Assembly: GCA_945929285.1 (NCBI GenBank)
Contig: CAMEOC010000017.1
Span: 1 to 9,863, forward strand
Direction: 5' to 3'
Source of the DNA: an uncultured Mucispirillum sp.
Lineage (GTDB): Bacteria; Chrysiogenota; Deferribacteres; Deferribacterales; Mucispirillaceae
Length of the DNA: 9,863 nt
This document shows, in pieces, positions 1-6,691 of this stretch (positions are counted from its first letter, which is position 1; the number at the start of each line of letters is the position of its first letter). The notes under the pieces are model-generated. The model searched no databases. It was not told the DNA's origin and was given only the letters and a program-made list of their open reading frames with translations. Both the position numbers and the translations under genes were made by a program.

Positions 1-2
1 GT

Positions 3-140
3 TTACTAATACCAGAAGAAAATATTATAAACCTAGCAGAAAAAGAAAAACCAAAGTATAATAAAGGCAGTAAATACAACAAAAATAATAACTATAAAAA
101 TAATAACCATAATAACAATAATAACGAAAACAGCAAATAA
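3..140 (+). CDS. C-terminal fragment of an upstream protein with an Asn-rich tail
   Basis: An open frame runs in from the left edge and stops at TAA 138-140, giving the last 45 residues of a protein. It begins LLIPEENIINLAEKEKPKYN and then changes to a low-complexity tail made almost only of Asn with some Lys, Tyr, His, Gly and Ser. The stop lies 18 nt before the metG start on the same strand, so the two are probably co-transcribed. The body of the protein is outside the window and cannot be identified directly. PSP1-domain (YaaT/RicT-type) genes often lie close upstream of metG in other bacteria, and the short LIPEEN stretch could end such a domain, but that is a guess from neighbourhood. 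The tail is probably disordered and polar. The reading frame is well supported because the other two forward frames are stopped early. Confidence 0.6.
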   Translation, partial: LLIPEENIINLAEKEKPKYNKGSKYNKNNNYKNNNHNNNNNENSK

Positions 141-158
141 TATTTTTTTGAGGATAAA

Positions 159-2084
159 ATGAATAAGGATAAAACTTTTTATGTAACTACTCCCATATAT
201 TATGTAAACGATAAGCCCCACATAGGCCATGCTTATACCACTGTGGCAGCAGATGTTATTAGCAGGTATAAAAGAATGTGCGGTTATGATGTATTCTTTT
301 TAACAGGCACAGACGAACACGGGCAAAAAATGGAGCAGTCTGCCCAAAAGCAGGGCTTAAAACCTATTGAACTGGCAGATAAAAATAATGAAAGGTTTAG
401 GGCTTTATGGAAAGAGCTTAATATTTCCAATGACGATTTTATCCGCACTACTCAAAAAAGGCATAAAGATGCAGTTTTAGAAATAATCAAAAAAATGAAA
501 GCAAATGGCGATATTTATCTAGGGGAATATGAGGGCTGGTACTGCACCCCTTGTGAAGCATACTGGACAGAAACTCAGCTTTTAGAAGGCAACTTATGCC
601 CAGACTGTGGCAGGGAAACAGCTAAATTAAAAGAATCTTCCTACTTTTTTAAAATGAGTAAATATCAAGATGCTATTTTAGACCATATAAATAAAAACCC
701 AGATTTTATCCGCCCAGAATCAAGAAGAAATGAAATTATATCATTTATAAAAGAAGGTTTAAGGGATTTATCTATCAGCCGTATTAATTTTTCCTGGGGT
801 ATACCTATGGAAGAAAACGAAAAGCATGTAATATATGTGTGGGTTGATGCTCTTACTAACTATTTATCTGCTTTAGGGTATTTTAATAATGAAGAAAATA
901 AGAAATACTGGCCGGCAGATTTTCATATAGTTGGTAAAGATATTTTAAGGTTTCATACAGTTTACTGGCCTGCTATGCTTTTAAGTGCTGGTATTAGCCT
1001 GCCGAAATCTGTTTTTGCTCACGGCTGGTGGACTGTGGACGGTCAGAAAATGTCTAAATCTATGGGTAATGCCATAGACCCATTTTGGCTGGTGGAAATG
1101 TTTGGTAGAGATGCTTTTAGGTATTTTTTAATGAGGGAAGTGCCTTTTGGTTTAGATGGTGATTTTTCTTTTAAAGCATTAATACATAGAATAAATGGTG
1201 ATTTAGCAAACGATTTAGGAAACCTGGTTTCCCGTACCATAGGTATGGTTAATAAATATTTTGAAGGGGTTGTGCCTAAATATTTAGAAAAAGATAGTAT
1301 AGATGAAAATGTATATAATGCCATAGCAAAATCAGCTAAAGAAGCAGATGAGCAGTTAAATAAACTTGCATACAATAAAGCACTGCTTTCTATTTGGGAA
1401 AGTATAAGTGTAATGAATAGGTATATAGATGAAGCAAAACCATGGGCTTTAGCAAAAGATGAAAACAAAAAAGCAAGGCTTTCTTCTGTTTTATATACAG
1501 TTTTAGATGGTATTAGAGCCATAAGCTACTTAGTATACCCATTTATGCCAGAAACTGCTTTAGAAATAAGAAAGCAGATAGGTGCAGATAATAACTTTAA
1601 TGTGGAAAGTGAAAAAGATTTAAGTAAAATGGGCTTATTAAAAAGCGGTGTAAAATTAGGCCAGGCAAGCAGTGTATTCCCAAGGTTAGATGAAAAAGAG
1701 ATGCTTGAAAAAATATACGGCACAAAAGAAGAAAAGAAGGAAGAAGCAAAAGTGGAAGATAACTTAATAGATTTTGCAGCCTTTGAAAAGGTGGAAATAA
1801 AAGCAGGTAAAATATTAGAAGTAGAAAATGTGAAAAAAAGCGAAAAACTTCTTAAACTGCTTGTAGATGTAGGCGACGGTGGCAGAACCATTGTTTCAGG
1901 TATTGCTAAAAGCTATGCCCCAGAAGATTTAAAAGGGAAAACCATAGCAGTAGTTACAAACTTAAAGCCTGCAAAACTTATTGGTATAGAATCTCGCGGT
2001 ATGATACTAGCTGCCAGCAACGGAGAAAAACATTTTGTATTAGAACTGCCTGAAAGCATACCAGCTGGAACAAAAATAAAATAG
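159..2084 (+). CDS. metG: methionyl-tRNA synthetase
   Basis: This cytoplasmic class I aminoacyl-tRNA synthetase charges tRNA-Met, and tRNA-fMet for initiation, with methionine using ATP. The 641-residue product has the HIGH signature at 21-24 and the KMSKS loop at 297-301. A single zinc knuckle is formed by two CxxC pairs (C129/C132 and C147/C150) in the connective-peptide insertion, as in the one-knuckle bacterial forms. An anticodon-binding helical domain covers roughly 350-500. From about residue 534 a C-terminal OB-fold tRNA-binding domain of the Trbp111/EMAP-II type follows, with IKAGKI and VVTNLKP elements, behind a Lys/Glu-rich linker. Length fits the long, dimeric bacterial form. The ATG start has GAGG at 150-153, 5 nt upstream. 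tatD follows after 2 nt. Nothing looks damaged; this is a secure call. Confidence 0.98.
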   Translation: MNKDKTFYVTTPIYYVNDKPHIGHAYTTVAADVISRYKRMCGYDVFFLTGTDEHGQKMEQSAQKQGLKPIELADKNNERFRALWKELNISNDDFIRTTQKRHKDAVLEIIKKMKANGDIYLGEYEGWYCTPCEAYWTETQLLEGNLCPDCGRETAKLKESSYFFKMSKYQDAILDHINKNPDFIRPESRRNEIISFIKEGLRDLSISRINFSWGIPMEENEKHVIYVWVDALTNYLSALGYFNNEENKKYWPADFHIVGKDILRFHTVYWPAMLLSAGISLPKSVFAHGWWTVDGQKMSKSMGNAIDPFWLVEMFGRDAFRYFLMREVPFGLDGDFSFKALIHRINGDLANDLGNLVSRTIGMVNKYFEGVVPKYLEKDSIDENVYNAIAKSAKEADEQLNKLAYNKALLSIWESISVMNRYIDEAKPWALAKDENKKARLSSVLYTVLDGIRAISYLVYPFMPETALEIRKQIGADNNFNVESEKDLSKMGLLKSGVKLGQASSVFPRLDEKEMLEKIYGTKEEKKEEAKVEDNLIDFAAFEKVEIKAGKILEVENVKKSEKLLKLLVDVGDGGRTIVSGIAKSYAPEDLKGKTIAVVTNLKPAKLIGIESRGMILAASNGEKHFVLELPESIPAGTKIK

Positions 2085-2086
2085 TT

Positions 2087-2890
2087 ATGGATAATATATT
2101 GTTTACAGACACCCATGCCCATATTCATGATGATGAGTATGGTAGGCAGGTGGAAGAATTTATTACTTTAGCAAAAGAAAATAATGTTTTCCGCTGTATT
2201 ACAATAGGTATAGACTATGAAAACAGCATATCAGCAGTGGAAAATGCTAAAAAACATACAGGGCTTTATGCTGCTATTGGGCTTCACCCAGAATATGCAG
2301 ATAAATATAATAAAGAAGCAGATTATGAAAGATTTTATAACCTTGCAAAGGATGAAAAGGTTTTAGCAGTAGGTGAAACAGGGCTTGATTTTTACTATGA
2401 AAATAACCCTGCCAAAGAAAAACAGGTGGAAGTATTTGAAGATATGATAGATATTGCCTGTAAACTAAACAAACCTATTGTAATACACAGCAGAAATGCA
2501 GCAGAAGAAACACTGCAGGTATTAAATAATGCTTTAAAAAAGTATGATAATTTAAAGGGTATATTTCACTGTTTTGATGGCAGTATGCAGGTTATTGATT
2601 GGGTAAAAGAGCATAATTTTTACATAAGTTATGCAGGCAATGTTACATTTAAAAATGCAGAAAATCTGCGAGTTGCTTTAAAAAATACTCCACTTAATAA
2701 GCTTTTAATAGAAACAGACAGCCCGTATTTAGCCCCTGTGCCTGTGCGTGGCAAAAAGAATATGCCTGCTAATGTATTTTATACTGGAAAATTTATATCA
2801 GAATATGTTAATATAAGTATAGATAAGCTTTCAAAACTATTAGAAGAAAATTTTACAAATCTAATGGGGGAGCAGGCCTTATGGAAGTAA
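2087..2890 (+). CDS. tatD: TatD-family metal-dependent hydrolase (deoxyribonuclease)
   Basis: This 267-residue protein belongs to the amidohydrolase-like TIM-barrel TatD family. Characterised members are divalent-metal 3'-5' exonucleases or D-aminoacyl-tRNA deacylases acting in the cytoplasm. The metal-site residues are present: H10 and H12 (TDTHAH), E97 (GETGLDFYY), H134 (VIHSRNA), H161 (FHCFDGS) and D211 (ETDSPYLAP). The family signature from residue 208 through PVPVRGKKN is intact. Length is typical. The ATG comes 2 nt after the metG stop with no clear Shine-Dalgarno, so translation is probably coupled to metG. The metG-tatD pairing is common in bacteria (metS-yabD in Bacillus subtilis), where quality control of D-aminoacyl-tRNA or nucleic-acid turnover has been suggested. 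Family membership is certain; the exact substrate is not. Confidence 0.95.
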   Translation: MDNILFTDTHAHIHDDEYGRQVEEFITLAKENNVFRCITIGIDYENSISAVENAKKHTGLYAAIGLHPEYADKYNKEADYERFYNLAKDEKVLAVGETGLDFYYENNPAKEKQVEVFEDMIDIACKLNKPIVIHSRNAAEETLQVLNNALKKYDNLKGIFHCFDGSMQVIDWVKEHNFYISYAGNVTFKNAENLRVALKNTPLNKLLIETDSPYLAPVPVRGKKNMPANVFYTGKFISEYVNISIDKLSKLLEENFTNLMGEQALWK

Positions 2891-3246
2891 AAAAAATACT
2901 TGTTATTACAGGCGATGATGATGTTTTTGCAAGGCTTCATTATGAATTTGATGCAAAAAATTATTCTTTGCAGCGCCTTACAAACCCATTATTATCTATT
3001 GAAGTTTTAAACAGTAATGATTATTATGCAGTAATAGCAGATTTAAGTATGAAAGAAATATATATGGTGGATATGCTTAATAATGTGGGCTTTATCCACA
3101 CATCTATGCCTGTTATACTTTTATCATCTAATGTTACTGCTGATGATATATTATTAACTTATGAGTTTGGCTTTTTAGAGATTTTACCAAAGGATTATAA
3201 ACTAGGTGAAATAAAAGAGCTGCTTTTAAGTTATAAGAAAAAGTAA
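2881..3246 (+). CDS. single-domain response-regulator receiver protein, slightly degenerate
   Basis: The 121 residues correspond to one CheY-like receiver domain with no output domain. Aligned by eye, the acidic pocket is D12-D14 (VITGDDDV), the phospho-acceptor is D54 (AVIADLSM), the switch Ser/Thr is S82 (PVILLSS) and the conserved Lys is K104 (ILPKDYK). All phosphorylation residues therefore appear present. However, the usual Lys-Pro pair is Lys-Asp here, with a Pro before the Lys instead, and the usual proline-glycine loop after the phospho-Asp is not recognisable. The domain may be divergent or only partly active. The ATG overlaps the tatD 3' end by 10 nt and has a strong GGGGGAG at 2866-2872. 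A universal stress protein gene follows after 20 nt. No histidine kinase lies in the window, so the partner is unknown. A signalling adaptor is the likeliest role. Confidence 0.85.
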   Translation: MEVKKILVITGDDDVFARLHYEFDAKNYSLQRLTNPLLSIEVLNSNDYYAVIADLSMKEIYMVDMLNNVGFIHTSMPVILLSSNVTADDILLTYEFGFLEILPKDYKLGEIKELLLSYKKK

Positions 3247-3254
3247 ATAATTAA

Positions 3255-3260
3255 AGGAGG
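3255..3260 (+). promoter_or_regulatory. strong ribosome binding site of the universal stress protein gene
   Basis: A consensus AGGAGG lies 6 nt before the ATG at 3267. It is the strongest Shine-Dalgarno of the + strand genes here, which fits a protein that is usually abundant. Confidence 0.85.
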
Positions 3261-3266
3261 TTATAT

Positions 3267-3734
3267 ATGGGTCCTGTAAAAAAAATACTTTTTCCAACAG
3301 ATTTTTCAGAAGCATCTCACTATGCTTTAGCTTATGCGGTAGAAATGAAAAAAATATTAGGTGCAGAGCTTGAGATAGTGCATATACTTTTTGATGAGGG
3401 CAATATTGTGGCCTTTTATATACCACAAATGGGAATGCCAATGCAAAACTTATCGTCAGATTTTGAAGATGGTGCAAGAAAGCAGTTTGATGAGTTTGTG
3501 GCAAACGCTCCAGAATTGCAGGGTGTAGAGTTTACCACAAAAATATTAAGGGGTAACCCATACAGTGAAATTATAAAGGAAGCAGAATCAGGCAAGTTTG
3601 ATATGATTATCATAGGCACTCACGGTAGAACTGGTTTAGAGCATGTATTATTTGGCTCAACAGCAGAACTGGTTGTTCGTAAAGCCCCATGCCCTGTTTT
3701 AACTGTCCGCCCAAAAGGTAACCAGGAATCATAA
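3267..3734 (+). CDS. universal stress protein (UspA family)
   Basis: This cytoplasmic protein of 155 residues forms one Usp alpha/beta domain, probably active as a dimer. The N-terminal strand VKKILFPTDFSEAS (4-17) contains the nucleotide-contacting D12. The C-terminal ATP-binding signature G-x2-G-x9-G-S/T is complete (G117, G120, G130-S131-T132), so this is likely an ATP-binding Usp rather than a UspA-type non-binder. The closing strand APCPVLTVRP (140-149) is typical. A Met-rich stretch near 55-60 (QMGMPMQ) lies in the variable loop. It follows the receiver gene by 20 nt and is the last gene before a strong terminator. Usp proteins support survival of starvation, redox or respiratory stress; the specific role here is unknown. 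Confidence 0.95.
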   Translation: MGPVKKILFPTDFSEASHYALAYAVEMKKILGAELEIVHILFDEGNIVAFYIPQMGMPMQNLSSDFEDGARKQFDEFVANAPELQGVEFTTKILRGNPYSEIIKEAESGKFDMIIIGTHGRTGLEHVLFGSTAELVVRKAPCPVLTVRPKGNQES

Positions 3735-3741
3735 TATATAT

Positions 3742-3775
3742 AAAGCCTGTGCTTTTTTTAGCACAGGTTTTTTTT
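3742..3775 (+). terminator. intrinsic terminator of the metG-tatD-usp run
   Basis: CCTGTGCT at 3746-3753 pairs perfectly with AGCACAGG at 3760-3767 around a six-T loop. The 3' arm is followed by eight Ts (3768-3775), which can also extend the stem against the A-run at 3742-3744. This is a textbook Rho-independent terminator for + strand transcription. It begins 7 nt after the universal stress protein stop codon. Confidence 0.93.
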
Positions 3776-3788
3776 AGGAAGTATAAGT

Positions 3789-4151
3789 ATGAAAAAGTAT
3801 ATTTTAATATTAGCACCTTTTATAATTTTTGCAGGGTGTAATATTAATAGTAATAAAGTTAATAAACTTATTAATAATAAAGAATTTTATTTGGAAAGTA
3901 ACAGTAAAATCACCATTGGTTTTGATAACGGCAGTGTTTATGGCAGCGGCGGAGTAAATAGATATGTAGGCGGCTATACCATTAAGAAAAATAAAATATC
4001 TTTTACTCAATTAGGCACTACCATGATGATGGGACTGCCAGAAGATATGGATAATGAAAGCCAGTATTTAAAATCATTAAAAGATAATATGACAATAACT
4101 TATGAAGATAATATATTAACCATAGGGGATAACAGGTTTATTGGCAAATAG
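3789..4151 (+). CDS. META/HslJ-like domain lipoprotein
   Basis: The 120-residue product begins with a lipoprotein signal peptide (MKKYILILAPFIIFAGC) whose lipobox FAGC puts the lipidated cysteine at 17, with Asn after it. The mature part resembles a META/HslJ domain: G-x-GG-x-NRY-x-GGY around 52-63, a strand KISFTQLGTTMM near 69-80, and E90-SQYLKSL. HslJ proteins are linked to heat or novobiocin tolerance in E. coli, but their biochemistry is not settled. The two positions where the family commonly carries cysteines (before Asn57 and after the MM at 79-80) are Val56 and Gly82 here, so that disulfide would be lost. The start has AGGAA at 3776-3780, just past the terminator T-run. Expected location is the periplasmic face of a membrane. 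Confidence 0.75.
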   Translation: MKKYILILAPFIIFAGCNINSNKVNKLINNKEFYLESNSKITIGFDNGSVYGSGGVNRYVGGYTIKKNKISFTQLGTTMMMGLPEDMDNESQYLKSLKDNMTITYEDNILTIGDNRFIGK

Positions 4152-4203
4152 CCGTATATCTTTATATTATTTTAAAAAAATCTATTAATATTTAATTTCC
4201 TGC

Positions 4204-4232
4204 TTTTAAAAATAGAAAATATGTATTACAAT
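4204..4232 (+). promoter_or_regulatory. weak candidate promoter for the TorD-like gene
   Basis: TTTAAA at 4205-4210 and TACAAT at 4227-4232 are 16 nt apart and resemble sigma70 -35 and -10 elements. Transcription would begin near 4239, just before the GGAG at 4241-4244 and the ATG at 4251. In DNA this AT-rich such matches arise by chance, so support is weak. Confidence 0.25.
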
Positions 4233-4250
4233 AGTGGTATGGAGTATTTT

Positions 4251-4925
4251 ATGGCAGATAATCTTTCACTTATACAAGTGCATATTGGCAGAAAGCAGTT
4301 ATATTATTATTTGGCTAGGGTATTTTTAGATTTACCAGATGATGATTTATATGAATACACCCAGGAAATACTTCCTGCCTTTGAAATATTATCTAAACAT
4401 AATAAATATCTAAGCAACGGCTTTTTAGAGCTTTCATCATTTATTAAAAAACGCTCATCATTATCTGGGGAAGAAAGGAAGATATTTGATAACGGCTTAT
4501 ATAATGATTATTCTGCACTTTTTTGCGGCTCTGAAAGTTTATCCCTTTACCAGTCTATGTATATTGCCCCATATGGTGAGAATATAAAAGAAAGCATATA
4601 CAGTTTGCAGCAGCAGTATAATTTTGATATTGGGGAAGAAAATATTGATTTAGCAGACCACATATCTTATGAGCTTTCTTTTTTAGGTCATCTTTCTGGC
4701 TTAACAGCCTACAATCTGCAAAAGGAAAACAACCAAATGGCAAACCATTTACTGCAGGTGCAGGCAGATTTTTTAGAAAATTATATGTTAAACTGGGTAG
4801 AGCATCTAATGTTTGCCATGGAAAATATACCTGAAGGTGCATTATTTTACTCACCAGTATGCAGTATTATTTACGGCTTTTTAGAATATGATAAGCTTTT
4901 TCTTAAAAAGAATCCGTCTTTATAA
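4251..4925 (+). CDS. TorD/NarJ-family molybdoenzyme maturation chaperone
   Basis: The product is a 224-residue, largely helical cytoplasmic protein. The family pattern is visible: an early LYYYLARVFL helix (17-26), YSALFCG (87-93), a Tyr-rich segment SLYQSMYIAPYGE (98-110), and DHISYEL-x-FL (136-145). The related signature of TorD, DmsD and NarJ is E/DH-x2-x-EL-x-FL. Such chaperones bind the twin-arginine signal or apoprotein of molybdopterin oxidoreductases (DMSO, TMAO, nitrate, formate or polysulfide enzymes) until cofactor is inserted. No such enzyme lies in the window, so the client is unknown. I chose the ATG at 4251 because GGAG sits 6 nt upstream; starts at 4221 or 4239 would add 10 or 4 residues but lack a good site. 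The 3' end overlaps the convergent gene by 23 bp. Confidence 0.85.
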   Translation: MADNLSLIQVHIGRKQLYYYLARVFLDLPDDDLYEYTQEILPAFEILSKHNKYLSNGFLELSSFIKKRSSLSGEERKIFDNGLYNDYSALFCGSESLSLYQSMYIAPYGENIKESIYSLQQQYNFDIGEENIDLADHISYELSFLGHLSGLTAYNLQKENNQMANHLLQVQADFLENYMLNWVEHLMFAMENIPEGALFYSPVCSIIYGFLEYDKLFLKKNPSL

Positions 4926-6489
4926 TATCCATATATAAATTTTCTATACCGTTTTTATTTTTAGAGTATATATACAATATCTCTGAGCCATCCCTTACCA
5001 TATCCATATCAGTAATAGCAGTGCCTGCAATATTTTCGCTGTATGATGGTGTAACACTGTTTGATAAAAAATATGCACCTAACTGGCTGTTTTCAAAACT
5101 ACCCATTATATTATTTTTCATAAGCTTATTACTGCTTAATACCAGTGAGCCGTTTGCAAGCTGTAATATTCTCTGGTAAACTGGCACTACAATATTTTGT
5201 TCATCATAAACAAAAAAGCCGGCATTTTCTCCAGTTTCCCCAACATTAACTCCAGTGCTTAATTTTTCAGTATATATTATATAGTTTACAGTATTTCCAA
5301 AATCTACATTATCATAGACTATATTTTTTTCTCCAGTTGTTTTGCTTAAAAGCCCGTGCCTGTTAAAAAATAATATATTATTATCTAAAAGCCCATAGCC
5401 ATATATGGAAGCCCCAAAGCTCACATCTTGTTTTTCATCATATATATAGCCTTCTTTTTCTTTATATGAAACATTAAAAATATGGCCTACCATACTGCCT
5501 TCAGAGTAAGCCTGGCATACCAGGTGTTTTTTACCTAAAGAATAATAAGACCTAAAAAGGTATGGAATTTTACTGGCTAAAAGCTTCATTTTTTTGCCGT
5601 CATACTCATATATTTGGGAAACTACATTCTGTTTTTTATCTATAATAGATACAATTATTTCATCTCTACCGTTATTATTTATATCAAAAGATTCTATATT
5701 TATAACTTCCCCGGCAAAAGAAGAAAGGGCAGCTTTATTTATAATTTTTTCATTACCTAAAGCGTAGAAAACCACAGAATTTCTATCAGCTAAAGCTATT
5801 AAATATTCTTTTTCTTTACCTAAAAAAAAACCAACAGCCATGCTGTAAACCTGCTGATCTATTTTATACTGACTGTCGCTTGTTTTTTTAGTGCTTATTA
5901 TTTTCATACCTTTAACGGCTATATTATCAGAAAATATGGCACTGCCTTTAAATAAAAGGGAGCATTTAGCCACATCTGCACCGCTGTTTTCCCTTTGGCA
6001 TAGTATGCTGTAATCTGATGAAGCAGTTTCTTTTAAAGCGCTGCTTTTAAAAAGGGCATATTTAATCTGAGCTTTTTCAGCATCATCTAAAAGATTTGTA
6101 TTAAAAGTGACAGGCACAGGCATAATATGTTCTACCTTATCGCCTTTTTTTATACCTTTATTTTCAAGTATTTTTGTGGAAGAATATTTTTGCTCTATAT
6201 TTGCAACGGCAATTTTACCAGTAATAACTTTTTTCACCCCAAGAGATTCACCTGTAACTGGGTGTATAAGTTTTTCACCATCTCTATATGCAATAAACTC
6301 CATACCAGAAGCCACATTGGCATTTTTACCTAAATCAATACTTGCACCACTGGAGCTAACCACATAGCCGTTAAGCCCTTCTGCCCAGCTTTCCACTCTA
6401 GCAGCAAAGCCTTCAAAAGTTTCCTGGGCTTTTAATATATTAGGAAAAAATAATGTAATAATAAATAATGTATAAAATAACTTTTTCAT
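4903..6489 (-). CDS. exported protein with FlgT_C-like N-terminal domain and probable beta-propeller
   Basis: From the ATG at 6489 the product is 528 residues. Residues 1-21 form a Sec signal peptide (KK, hydrophobic core, cleavage probably after A21), so the protein is exported. Residues about 40-122 resemble the C-terminal domain of flagellar protein FlgT and related SH3-like modules: a strand, D-L-G, V-x-G-M-x-F, the Thr-Gly-Glu-x-Leu-Gly turn, K-x-x-G-K-I and KGDKVE. The rest is beta-rich, with an FG-GAP/VCBS-like calcium loop at 268-282 (FDINNNGRDEIIVSI) and a weaker one near the C-terminus (DMDMVRDGSEILYI). This suggests a propeller of several blades. I do not recognise a named family. 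ATG 6489 is preferred over GTG 6501, which lies inside thiS: AGGTGG is 8 nt upstream, the signal peptide starts there, and thiS ends 1 nt before. No terminator is visible downstream. Confidence 0.8.
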   Translation of the reverse strand: MKKLFYTLFIITLFFPNILKAQETFEGFAARVESWAEGLNGYVVSSSGASIDLGKNANVASGMEFIAYRDGEKLIHPVTGESLGVKKVITGKIAVANIEQKYSSTKILENKGIKKGDKVEHIMPVPVTFNTNLLDDAEKAQIKYALFKSSALKETASSDYSILCQRENSGADVAKCSLLFKGSAIFSDNIAVKGMKIISTKKTSDSQYKIDQQVYSMAVGFFLGKEKEYLIALADRNSVVFYALGNEKIINKAALSSFAGEVINIESFDINNNGRDEIIVSIIDKKQNVVSQIYEYDGKKMKLLASKIPYLFRSYYSLGKKHLVCQAYSEGSMVGHIFNVSYKEKEGYIYDEKQDVSFGASIYGYGLLDNNILFFNRHGLLSKTTGEKNIVYDNVDFGNTVNYIIYTEKLSTGVNVGETGENAGFFVYDEQNIVVPVYQRILQLANGSLVLSSNKLMKNNIMGSFENSQLGAYFLSNSVTPSYSENIAGTAITDMDMVRDGSEILYIYSKNKNGIENLYMDIIKTDSF

Positions 6490-6490
6490 T

Positions 6491-6691
6491 TTAGCCACCA
6501 CCTACAAACTTAACAAGCTCTACCACATCATTTTTACATATTAATTTTTCTGCAAACATTTCTTTAGTGTATATTTCCCCATTTATTTCAGCAATAATAT
6601 TTTCAGGGTTTATATTTAAAGAATGAAGTATATTTATTAAATAATCTTCTTTTTCAATATTATAAGTTTTACCATTAAGAGTTATATTCAT
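6491..6691 (-). CDS. thiS: sulfur carrier protein ThiS
   Basis: This 66-residue ubiquitin-fold protein ends in Val-Gly-Gly-Gly, with the diglycine tail that ThiF adenylates and that is then converted to a thiocarboxylate. In thiamine synthesis it donates sulfur to ThiG to make the thiazole ring. The N-terminal MNITLNGKTY strand, the central IIAEINGEI strand and the ending DVVELVKFVGGG match ThiS. Its ATG overlaps the thiF stop by 4 nt (ATGA), and AGGG at 6698-6701 lies 6 nt upstream of the start, so the carrier and its activating enzyme are translationally coupled. No thiG, thiH or sulfur donor gene is in the window, so a role in a different sulfur transfer route cannot be excluded. Identity as a ThiS-type carrier is firm. 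Confidence 0.93.
   Translation of the reverse strand: MNITLNGKTYNIEKEDYLINILHSLNINPENIIAEINGEIYTKEMFAEKLICKNDVVELVKFVGGG

Noticed and set aside
60..137. AAT/AAC-rich stretch considered as a microsatellite or repeat array
   Set aside because: It is an imperfect codon-level Asn tail in an open frame, without a regular repeat unit or spacers.
1043..1891. Two long minus-strand open frames inside metG
   Set aside because: They mirror the well-supported metG coding frame, have Ser/Phe-rich low-information products and no ribosome sites or family motifs.
4221..4250. Upstream ATG starts (4221, 4239) for the TorD-like gene
   Set aside because: Neither has a Shine-Dalgarno, whereas ATG 4251 has GGAG six bases upstream and starts just before the conserved first helix.
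4555..4854. Minus-strand open frame inside the TorD-like gene
   Set aside because: It lies opposite a gene with clear family motifs and its product resembles nothing I recognise; a reverse-strand shadow.
4892..4908. CTTTTT...AAAAAG hairpin near the convergent gene ends, considered as a bidirectional terminator
   Set aside because: It has a tiny loop, one G-C pair and lies within coding sequence; too weak to call.
6490..6501. GTG at 6501 as start of the exported propeller protein
   Set aside because: It lies within the end of thiS and would place four extra residues before a typical MKK signal peptide; ATG 6489 has a better ribosome site.
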